From contig SFDB01000034.1 of the NCBI GenBank assembly GCA_004558825.1, positions 1 to 5,829 of the forward strand: a stretch of 5,829 nt of DNA, written 5' to 3'. This stretch comes from Clostridiales bacterium. Its GTDB lineage: Bacteria > Bacillota > Clostridia > Christensenellales > CAG-138. Shown one piece after another: positions 1 through 4,810 of this stretch (positions are counted from its first letter, which is position 1; every line of letters begins with the position of its first letter). The translations under genes were made by a program, and so were the position numbers. Below the pieces are notes generated by a model, which made no database searches, was not told the origin of the DNA, and was given only the letters and a program-made list of their open reading frames with translations.

Positions 1-57
1 GTGGAAGTGCAGCAATGTACGGAGCTGACCGATACTAATAGGTCGAGGGCTTGATCC
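1..57 (+). rRNA. 23S ribosomal RNA, 3' end (partial)
   Basis: This is the last stretch of a 23S rRNA whose body lies to the left of the window. The segment reading AGCTGACCGATACTAATAGG followed by TCGAGGGCTTGATCC matches the highly conserved 3' end of bacterial 23S rRNA. A 5S gene follows after a short spacer, which is the normal order in a bacterial rRNA operon. The exact mature 3' end is uncertain by a few bases, since the partner strand of the terminal helix is outside the window. Confidence 0.96.
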
Positions 58-92
58 AATGCGAATGACTTCTTGAACTTAATGCAGTTTTC

Positions 93-118
93 AAGGTATG
101 CATACAACAGAATACCTT
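93..118 (+). other. Hairpin in the 23S-5S spacer
   Basis: AAGGTAT (93-99) pairs perfectly with ATACCTT (112-118) around a 12-base loop, just before the 5S gene. A 10-base palindrome, GTATGCATAC (96-105), overlaps its left arm. Spacer stems like this could take part in pre-rRNA processing, but that role is inferred. The rest of the spacer (58-92) shows no tRNA or other gene. Confidence 0.4.
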
Positions 119-122
119 ACCA

Positions 123-241
123 TTCCGGTGGTTAAGCTAAGGGGATCCACCTGTTCCCATCCCGAACACAGAAGTTAAGCCCTTGTACACCGAAAATACT
201 GAGCTGGACACGGCTTGGGAAGATAGGCAGCTGCCGGATAC
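123..241 (+). rRNA. rrf: 5S ribosomal RNA
   Basis: This is a complete 5S rRNA, a structural RNA of the large ribosomal subunit. The conserved core GTTCCCATCCCGAACACAGA followed by AGTTAAGC is present at about 153-180. The 5' TCCGG (124-128) pairs with the 3' CCGGA (234-238) to form helix I, and the length of about 119 bases is normal. The form with AAAATACT and GGGAAGATAGG in the second half resembles the 5S of many Clostridia. The mature ends are estimated from helix I and may be off by one to three bases. Confidence 0.95.
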
Positions 242-244
242 CAA

Positions 245-279
245 AAAACAGAGGACCCAAAGGTTCTCTGTTTTCTTTA
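245..279 (+). terminator. Intrinsic terminator of the rRNA operon
   Basis: A 13-bp stem is formed by 245-257 and 262-274: AAAACAGAG pairs with CTCTGTTTT and is extended inward by GACC/GGTT (one G-T pair). The loop is four bases, and the T-rich tract TTTTCTTTAT starts within the right arm. It begins within a few bases of the 5S 3' end, as expected for the terminator that closes an rRNA operon. Confidence 0.88.
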
Positions 280-282
280 TCC

Positions 283-481
283 GAAGGACAAAGCCAATAT
301 GAGCATTGCGGCGAGATTGAAGAAGCGACACGAAACCGTATTGAGCTCATCGTACCGGAGCTGGCGAAGCGGAACAGTGCTACTGGCTGAAAGCCGATAA
401 TCAAGTGGCATGAGTACGCGGGTAAACGCTTGCAAGGCACAGGTAGAAGCGATTGCAAAGTTAGTGCTGATTTATGATTGA
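283..481 (+). pseudogene. TnpV-like transposon protein, decayed C-terminal remnant
   Basis: Three successive reading frames together spell the C-terminal part of a TnpV-family protein, a small protein carried by many Firmicutes mobile elements. Frame one (298-387) reads YEHCGEIEEATRNRIELIVP then ELAKRNSATG. Frame two (387-410) reads LKADNQVA, then a TGA where the family has a Trp-Val motif. Frame three (422-478) reads VNACKAQVEAIAKLVLIYD and ends in TGA at 479-481. From memory the family ends in a pattern like GVTEQLKADNQMEWV, then MN, KAQVEEI and LIY, so order and spacing fit. At least two frameshifts and two in-frame stops make it non-functional. The N-terminal half is absent: the recognisable part starts about 20 bases after the rRNA terminator. 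The exact left limit is arbitrary. Confidence 0.72.
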
Positions 482-499
482 AAGTTTACAAACGCTATC

Positions 500-528
500 T
501 TGAAGTTGTCGCACTTTTCGAGTAAAAT
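500..528 (+). promoter_or_regulatory. Candidate sigma-A promoter for the sigma/anti-sigma/VanZ cluster
   Basis: TTGAAG (500-505) and TAAAAT (523-528) are separated by 17 bases, close to the housekeeping consensus. Transcription would begin near 535, giving an untranslated leader of about 130 bases before the sigma gene. That leader contains the hairpins at 548-586 and 596-623. The match is by eye; a second, ECF-type promoter is not excluded. Confidence 0.5.
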
Positions 529-547
529 ATATCCGAGAAAAAATTCA

Positions 548-586
548 AACAGCGGCGATCCGGCTAACCGCCAAGTCGCCGCTGTT
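548..586 (+). terminator. GC-rich hairpin in the sigma gene leader (terminator or attenuator candidate)
   Basis: AACAGCGGCGA (548-558) pairs perfectly with TCGCCGCTGTT (576-586), an 11-bp stem around a 17-base loop. A small inner CGG/CCG stem can form in that loop (561-563 with 568-570). The sequence after it, CTGTTCT, is only weakly T-rich, so termination would be inefficient. It could close the relic region upstream or attenuate the downstream cluster if transcription starts at about 535. Its function is inferred. Confidence 0.5.
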
Positions 587-595
587 CTGTTCTAA

Positions 596-623
596 AAAGA
601 TTTCAAAAATCTTTGTAAGATTT
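596..623 (+). repeat. Overlapping inverted repeats upstream of the sigma gene
   Basis: AAAGATTT (596-603) is inverted as AAATCTTT (607-614) after three bases. The AAATCTT part is inverted again as AAGATTT (617-623) after three bases. The outer arms are thus direct copies 20 bases apart, competing for the same central arm. This could be an operator in DNA or two mutually exclusive hairpins in RNA. An ECF-like promoter (TGTAAG at 614-619 with GTCTTA at 637-642) overlaps, but its start site would fall on the ribosome binding site, so I do not call it. Confidence 0.5.
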
Positions 624-666
624 CTTCATCTGCTAAGTCTTATAGGCGAAAGGAGGTGGTAGCGTA

Positions 667-1170
667 ATGGATTTTGAAAAAATCTACGATACATACTTCG
701 ATGATGTGTATTTATATGTCCGTAGATTATCCGGTAATGAACACGTTGCAGAGGAAATAGCAAGCGAGACGTTTTTCAAAGCAATGAGTTCGATTAAAAA
801 CTTCCGCGGCGAATGTGATATTCGTGTCTGGTTATGCCAGATTGCAAAAAACAGTTATTTTTCCTATCTGAAAAAGAATGGGAAAACAATCGGGTTTGAC
901 GATGTGAAGCTACAGGATTTAGCAGACCCTAACGCTTTATTGCCGAGGAAAATACCAAACGAGAAAGAAGATATACGGCAAGCTCAAAAAGCAGTACATA
1001 CACTCCCGGAGCTGTATAGAGAAGTTTTTATGTGGAGGGTATTTGCAGACTTGTCTTTTAAGCAAATCGGAGAACTTTTCCACAAGACCGATAATTGGGC
1101 TTGCGTTACCTACCACCGCGCAAGAAAAATGATAAAAAGCAGATTGGAGGAACCCGATAGTGAAAAATGA
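667..1170 (+). CDS. ECF-type RNA polymerase sigma factor (sigma-70 family)
   Basis: This 167-residue protein has the size and two-domain plan of an extracytoplasmic-function sigma factor, which directs RNA polymerase to a small stress regulon. Residues about 3-70 form sigma region 2 (FEKIYDTYFDDVYLYV, the helix HVAEEIASETFFKAM, and VWLCQIAKNSYFSYLKK near its end). A linker follows. Residues about 111-162 form region 4, with HTLPELYREVFMWRV leading into a helix-turn-helix (LSFKQIGELF, then VTYHRARKMI). The ATG at 667 is supported by an excellent ribosome binding site, AAGGAGG at 650-656. The 3' end overlaps the next gene by 11 bases, which implies translational coupling to the anti-sigma factor. 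The regulon cannot be read from this window; the neighbours suggest an envelope-related role. The gene is more AT-rich than the - strand genes, consistent with acquisition together with the cassette. Confidence 0.9.
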   Translation: MDFEKIYDTYFDDVYLYVRRLSGNEHVAEEIASETFFKAMSSIKNFRGECDIRVWLCQIAKNSYFSYLKKNGKTIGFDDVKLQDLADPNALLPRKIPNEKEDIRQAQKAVHTLPELYREVFMWRVFADLSFKQIGELFHKTDNWACVTYHRARKMIKSRLEEPDSEK

Positions 1171-1888
1171 ATGTAAAATTGTTCGTGATGTTTTACCGCT
1201 ATATCTGGAAGATATGGTTAGTGAAGAAACAGCAGATTTTGTTAAGGAACATCTTGTAAAATGTACCGAATGCTCTGCTGAATTAGATGCAATGAAAGCA
1301 GACGAAAAAATCGATAATGCTGGTATCGAAACCAATGAACAGAGAAAGCATGACGCAAAGGCTCTTATCACTATCAAAAAGAGGCTTCGCAAAAGGAAAT
1401 GGGTGGCTGTTGCGATAACTGCCGCTTGCTTGCTTGCCGCAGTTATTCTGTTACACCTTTTTCCGATTTATCGAATTGCACAAGTAGGTGGCACTTCTTA
1501 TTACAGCGGAAGTGAGATTGCAAAACTGGCGTACATTGGGAGTGATTCTGACCGTGCTGAAGCTCAATCCATACTTCGACAAGCAGACGCAGCATTTCAC
1601 GATCACAAGCATACCGGCGCAGAGAACGAAGAACTTTATGGAGTGCTTTCACGATATGCAACAGATAGTGACTGCTATGACGATGTGGCTTTTGTAAACC
1701 ACTCGCTTGAATTATGGTCAGCACACCTTGATGATAATGAGGGCTATTTGTGGGTGTACTATTCCTATGAAGCGATTGATTATGACGGAGATACCGTTAG
1801 CGGAAGTCGAAAAATTCCATCTCTCTGGAAAGTGGAAAAAGACACCGCCGGTGTGTGGAATGTAGTTAAAATTAAAGAACACCCTTAA
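1160..1888 (+). CDS. Membrane-anchored zinc-binding anti-sigma factor
   Basis: This 242-residue protein very likely holds the preceding sigma factor inactive at the membrane until a signal arrives. The N-terminus carries a zinc-finger anti-sigma (zf-HC2 type) motif: Cys5, then H31-x3-C35-x2-C38 (HLVKCTEC). A basic stretch (KKRLRKRK, about 73-80) precedes one transmembrane helix at about 81-102 (WVAVAITAACLLAAVILLHL), giving an N-in, C-out arrangement. The outer domain of about 140 residues is rich in Tyr, Asp and Ser; I do not recognise its family, and it may be the sensor. Translation starts at GTG 1160, nine bases after GGAGG (1146-1150), inside the end of the sigma gene. The specific pairing with the sigma factor is inferred from overlap and domain type. 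No truncation or frameshift is visible. Confidence 0.87.
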   Translation: MKNECKIVRDVLPLYLEDMVSEETADFVKEHLVKCTECSAELDAMKADEKIDNAGIETNEQRKHDAKALITIKKRLRKRKWVAVAITAACLLAAVILLHLFPIYRIAQVGGTSYYSGSEIAKLAYIGSDSDRAEAQSILRQADAAFHDHKHTGAENEELYGVLSRYATDSDCYDDVAFVNHSLELWSAHLDDNEGYLWVYYSYEAIDYDGDTVSGSRKIPSLWKVEKDTAGVWNVVKIKEHP

Positions 1889-1908
1889 AGGAAAGGCAGG
1901 TGTGAACG

Positions 1909-2514
1909 GTGCTTGATACTATTTATCAACTAATGATGTCCGGCTCTATTGTAGGATTGTTTATACAAGTTGTTCCGATAACTTGTCTTGTTGGTGTAAT
2001 CTATGCAATTTGCAGATACAATAAAATCAAAAAGCAAGGGTGTTCTGCCATGTGGGGAACAGAAATTATGCGACTGCTTTTTGTGTGTTATTTGACCGGG
2101 CTAATAAATCTTGTTCTTGTTCCCAATAACCTTTGGACATACATTTGGTTTTATTTGAGAAATGGTTATTCCGGGTGTGAAATTGCCCCTCTGTTTTCCG
2201 GCGGCTTTAATCTTGTACCTACATTCTTGAAGTACCATACAGGAGAGTTTACGATTGGACGCTGGGTAAGAACAATGCTGGTAGGAAACCTTGTAATGTT
2301 TGTACCCATGGGTTTCTTTTTGCCCTTTGTTTCAAAGAAAATCAATCCACGAAACATTTTTGCATTTGGTATATTAACGCCTATTGTGGTTGAAGTATTA
2401 CAACCCATCATTGGACGCAGTTTTGATATTGATGATGTAATAATGAACTTTGTTGGAATTATCGTTGGCTACTTTATTGCAGTTGGAGTTAAAGCGTTAA
2501 TAAAGAAAGCATGA
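1909..2514 (+). CDS. VanZ-family membrane protein
   Basis: This 201-residue integral membrane protein belongs to the VanZ-like family. Predicted helices lie at about 14-36, 53-72, 122-141, 148-168 and 177-197. Family signatures are visible: NLVP (101-104), the segment NLVMFVPMGFFLPF (127-140), EVLQ (162-165) and GRSFDIDDVIMNFVG (169-183). VanZ of Tn1546 gives low-level teicoplanin resistance by an incompletely understood mechanism, and relatives are linked to lipoglycopeptide tolerance. Most chromosomal VanZ-like proteins are uncharacterised, so resistance is only a possibility here. There is no vanHAX cluster in the window. The GTG start at 1909 has AGGTG at 1898-1902 and lies 20 bases after the anti-sigma stop, so co-transcription is likely. 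Its stop overlaps the start of the KTR gene remnant as ATGA. Confidence 0.88.
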   Translation: MLDTIYQLMMSGSIVGLFIQVVPITCLVGVIYAICRYNKIKKQGCSAMWGTEIMRLLFVCYLTGLINLVLVPNNLWTYIWFYLRNGYSGCEIAPLFSGGFNLVPTFLKYHTGEFTIGRWVRTMLVGNLVMFVPMGFFLPFVSKKINPRNIFAFGILTPIVVEVLQPIIGRSFDIDDVIMNFVGIIVGYFIAVGVKALIKKA

Positions 2515-2687
2515 AAAACACGGAAGATGAATTGCATAAAAGTGAATGGCTGCTATGACCTGTCTGCAAAAGCAAAACACGAATAAAGCTACGCCCAGAC
2601 ACGGCACCTGAAAGCTTTCCGTTATTCTGTCCGAAATGCAAACAGGAAACGCTAATCAATGCAAAAGATTTGAATGTTATGGTATAA
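2511..2687 (+). pseudogene. Cysteine-rich KTR domain protein, interrupted by an in-frame TGA
   Basis: The frame from ATG 2511, which overlaps the VanZ stop as ATGA, reads MKNTEDELHKSEWLL, then TGA (2556-2558), then PVCKSKTRIKLRPDT. It goes on to FPLFCPKCKQETLI and DLNVMV before TAA at 2685-2687. This is the small cysteine-rich KTR family, zinc-ribbon-like with two CxxC pairs, that often follows VanZ-like genes in mobile Firmicutes segments. The TGA sits exactly at the first cysteine of the first pair (x16-P-V-C19; the second pair is C40-P-K-C43). The usual C-terminal tail, which I recall as VIKEPDAKTQSR, is missing; a shifted frame at 2684 gives IKE, suggesting a one-base deletion. Two lesions favour a recent pseudogene. 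Selenocysteine is the alternative, but no clear SECIS stem follows the TGA. The biochemical function of the family is not known to me. Confidence 0.75.
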
Positions 2688-2947
2688 AGGAGCGAAGCGA
2701 AAAACCCTTTACGAACGAAAGAGCGCGCTTCTATATTTTCCTGTCGGGAGCATCGTGAGTCCTGCGGAGCTTCATTCTCCGTCAGCAGAAGAAAACTGCT
2801 TGACCGAGAATGCTGCGTTACTCCGTTCCGTGTCAAAGTGGCTGCGCCCCCCTTACGCCGCCAAAGCGGCTGCCCGCTGCGGACCTGCCGCGGCCTCCTG
2901 TTTTGAAAAATCGCTCGTGCGGCAGGTTTGAAGATTAGACATAAACA
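2688..2947. other. Gene-free GC-rich segment with a 9-bp inverted repeat
   Basis: I see no supported gene here; the open frames have skewed, low-complexity composition and no convincing start signal. ACCTGCCGC (2883-2891) is inverted as GCGGCAGGT (2919-2927) around 27 bases, and could mark the end of the cassette or act as a weak terminator for it. Smaller stems are CGGAG/CTCCG (2765-2769 with 2777-2781), AGCAG/CTGCT (2784-2788 with 2796-2800) and GCCGC/GCGGC (2857-2861 with 2866-2870). Base composition changes from AT-rich to GC-rich at about 2690-2830, so the right edge of the acquired segment probably lies here. Confidence 0.4.
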
Positions 2948-2981
2948 AATCCTCCGTATGAGCTAAACCATACGGAGGATT
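2948..2981 (-). terminator. Intrinsic terminator of the - strand operon
   Basis: AATCCTCCGTATG (2948-2960) pairs perfectly with CATACGGAGGATT (2969-2981), a 13-bp stem with an 8-base loop. Read on the - strand it is followed by TTGTTTATG, a moderate T tract, and it lies 47 bases past the stop of the acidic-protein gene. On the + strand the following bases (TAACTGCC) are not T-rich, so it mainly serves the - strand, though the stem could slow convergent transcription. Confidence 0.8.
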
Positions 2982-3028
2982 AACTGCCTTACGAACACCC
3001 GCCGTTTTGCAGGGCGCATTTTGATTGC

Positions 3029-3361
3029 TTACTCCCACTCGATTGCGTCGATGCTTGCAAGGTACTCCTCGGCGAAGTCCATGTAGTCTTCCGTGAGACG
3101 CATCGCATACATTGCGTACTGCGGGAATTTGCCGCGCAGACATGCAAGCAGAAGCTCATACGCTTCATCCTCGTCGTATACGCCGCCGTCATATATGCCG
3201 TTGTCCTGCATGTATTTATCGTCGGTTGCCACAAGCTGCGCGACAATCTCGTCAAGCGCATCGGCGCCTATAAATTCAAAATCGCCCTCGGCGCGGAACT
3301 TGCCGGTTATATACTCCTTTGCAGCGGAGGCGTTAATTTGTGTCGTTTCGTTGCTTTCCAT
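3029..3361 (-). CDS. Small acidic protein of unknown function
   Basis: I do not recognise this 110-residue protein. It is strongly acidic (about 26 Asp/Glu against 7 Lys/Arg) and rich in Ala and Tyr. It has no signal peptide, membrane helix or metal-binding motif that I can see. The pattern suggests a compact, mostly helical cytoplasmic protein: helical stretches at about 10-20, 33-55 (ALDEIVAQLVATDDKYMQD), 63-78 and 83-106. The ATG at 3361 is well supported by AAGGAG (3371-3376 on the + strand) with a 9-base gap. It lies 90 bases downstream of the pyrimidine-nucleoside phosphorylase gene on the same strand and is closed by the terminator at 2948-2981. It may be the last gene of that operon, or have its own promoter. 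GC content and codon choice resemble those - strand genes, so it looks native. That it is a real gene rests on the start signal, the terminator and the codon use. Confidence 0.78.
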   Translation of the reverse strand: MESNETTQINASAAKEYITGKFRAEGDFEFIGADALDEIVAQLVATDDKYMQDNGIYDGGVYDEDEAYELLLACLRGKFPQYAMYAMRLTEDYMDFAEEYLASIDAIEWE

Positions 3362-3394
3362 TGTTGAATGCTCCTTGTCGATGTTTTTATAATC

Positions 3395-3422
3395 AGTTTA
3401 TCCTTTTTTTCGCGTATGGCAA
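3395..3422 (-). promoter_or_regulatory. Possible promoter for the acidic-protein gene
   Basis: On the - strand TTGCCA (3422-3417) and TAAACT (3400-3395) are 16 bases apart, with an A-rich run between them, and lie upstream of the ribosome binding site. The -10 match is weak. An inverted repeat, TTTATCC (3397-3403) and GGATAAA (3431-3437), overlaps it and could equally be an operator or a poor terminator after the phosphorylase gene. Confidence 0.28.
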
Positions 3423-3451
3423 TAGCGTACGGATAAATTCTGCACATTTGC

Positions 3452-4810
3452 TCAGAGTATAGGCGCACATGCGCTTTCCAAATCGCAGGCCGCGTTTTCG
3501 GCCGTCACCGTTTCATAGACCATGGGCGGCACAAACGTTGGCTTTTCGCCGATTTCAAAAGCCTTGAGCGCAAGCGCGGAGCTTTCTTCAAGGCTTGTGT
3601 CGTCGTTGACGTACATCAGCGCGAGAAGTTCGTTCGCGCCAACGTATTCACCGACGCGCTTTTTGAGCACGATACCAACGGCGGGGTCGATTTTATCGGA
3701 TTTTTTCGCGCGACCGGCGCCGAGCATAGCCGAAGCGACGCCTATGTCGAGCGCGTTTATGGAGCGGACATGGCCTGCGGCGCGGCTCTTGAGCTCGTAT
3801 ATGCGCTTGACGCGCGTCAGCTTTTCAGGTTCGTCAATAAAGCTTCCGTTGCCTCCGAGCGCCTCAACCATTTCGCGCAGCTTGTTTAACGCTGCCCCCG
3901 AAGCGATTGCGCGTTCGGCGGCGTTTTTAGCCTCGCCGATATTTTTCGCGGCTCCGCCGAGCATGAGCATATATGCGCTTATGAGCACGCACACGTCACG
4001 AAGCGGGTCGCCCCTTTTCACTTCGCCGCGCAGCACATATACGGCGTCGGCAACTTCTAATCCGTTGCCAACCGCGCGGCCGAGCGGACAATTCATGTCG
4101 GTAATAAGCGCTACGGTTCGCCTGCCGAGCTTTTCACCAATATTTACCATAGTTGCCGCAAGCTCACGCGCCCTTTCGAGCGTTTCCATGAAAGCTCCGC
4201 TGCCCGTCTTTACGTCGAGCACGATAGCATCCGCCCCCGCCGCGATTTTTTTGCTCATGATGCTCGAAGCGATAAGCGGTATGCTCTTTACCGTGCCGGT
4301 CACGTCGCGCAGAGCGTACATCAATTTGTCGGCAGGGTCAAGCCCGCTTGACTGCCCTATGACGCAGAGGCCTGTCTTTTTGACGATTTCAATCATTTCG
4401 TCTACGGAGCGTTCGATATTTACGCCGGGAATCGCCTCCAGCTTATCGAGCGTTCCGCCCGTATGCCCAAGTCCGCGGCCTGACATTTTCGCTACGGTTA
4501 CGCCACATGCGGCCGCAATCGGGGCTGAAACGAGCGTCGTTGTGTCGCCGACGCCGCCCGTTGAGTGCTTGTCGACCTTTATGCCGCTTAAATCGGAAAG
4601 ATCGACCATAGCGCCCGAGCACGCCATTGCGTTTGTGAGCGCTGCAATTTCATGATGCGTCATGCCGCGCAGGCAGACGGCCATCATCCATGCCGACATC
4701 TGGTAATCGGGCACCGAACCGTCAACGAAGCCCGAAACAAGGAATCTTATCTCGTCGTCGGTCATCGGAAGGCCTTCACGCTTTTTGTTTATCAAATCAA
4801 CAGCTCTCAT
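3452..4810 (-). CDS. pdp: Pyrimidine-nucleoside phosphorylase
   Basis: This cytoplasmic enzyme splits uridine, thymidine and deoxyuridine with phosphate into the free base and (deoxy)ribose-1-phosphate, in pyrimidine salvage. The 452-residue protein is slightly longer than the usual 433-440. It has the family signature SGRGLGHTGGTLDKLE (110-125) and the phosphate-binding KHSTGG (81-86). R168, S183 and K187 fall at the substrate-binding positions known from the Bacillus enzyme. Lys108 (VAKMSGRG) favours the broad pyrimidine-nucleoside type over E. coli-type thymidine phosphorylase (deoA), which has Met there. The order is the usual one: small helical domain, alpha/beta domain, and C-terminal domain from about 345. 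The ATG at 4810 has a GGGGTGA site and overlaps the stop of the methyltransferase gene as ATGA, implying translational coupling. All key residues are present. Confidence 0.95.
   Translation of the reverse strand: MRAVDLINKKREGLPMTDDEIRFLVSGFVDGSVPDYQMSAWMMAVCLRGMTHHEIAALTNAMACSGAMVDLSDLSGIKVDKHSTGGVGDTTTLVSAPIAAACGVTVAKMSGRGLGHTGGTLDKLEAIPGVNIERSVDEMIEIVKKTGLCVIGQSSGLDPADKLMYALRDVTGTVKSIPLIASSIMSKKIAAGADAIVLDVKTGSGAFMETLERARELAATMVNIGEKLGRRTVALITDMNCPLGRAVGNGLEVADAVYVLRGEVKRGDPLRDVCVLISAYMLMLGGAAKNIGEAKNAAERAIASGAALNKLREMVEALGGNGSFIDEPEKLTRVKRIYELKSRAAGHVRSINALDIGVASAMLGAGRAKKSDKIDPAVGIVLKKRVGEYVGANELLALMYVNDDTSLEESSALALKAFEIGEKPTFVPPMVYETVTAENAACDLESACAPIL

Noticed and set aside
56..122. tRNA gene in the 23S-5S spacer
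   Set aside because: The spacer is too short and lacks a T-arm GGTTCGAATCC-like motif and cloverleaf pairing.
132..458. Open frames on the - strand across the 5S gene and downstream region
   Set aside because: They run antisense through the 5S rRNA, the terminator and the TnpV remnant and have no supported start; the RNA gene explains the sequence.
614..642. ECF-type autoregulatory promoter (TGTAAG, 17 bases, GTCTTA)
   Set aside because: The start site would fall at about 650, on the ribosome binding site at 650-656, so the sigma gene message would lose it; the site at 500-528 fits better.
2556..2600. SECIS element after the KTR TGA
   Set aside because: Only a 3-bp TGC/GCA stem is visible soon after the TGA; no stem-loop of the bacterial SECIS type could be drawn by eye.
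2674..2931. 85-codon + strand open frame after the KTR remnant
   Set aside because: It starts inside the KTR remnant without a ribosome binding site, and its composition is that of GC-rich non-coding DNA with hairpins; no family is recognisable.
2853..3261. Two - strand open frames next to the acidic-protein gene
   Set aside because: One overlaps that gene almost wholly in another frame and the other crosses the terminator stem; both are Arg/Cys/Ser-rich in the manner of shadow frames.
3408..3435. Near-direct repeats GCGTATGG and GCGTACGG, considered as a repeat array
   Set aside because: Only two imperfect 8-base copies 13 bases apart exist; this is not enough for an array and may be chance.
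3522..4655. Long 377-codon + strand open frame
   Set aside because: It is exactly antisense to pyrimidine-nucleoside phosphorylase; high GC bias at third positions leaves few stops. Its Ser/Ala/Pro-rich product has no domain.
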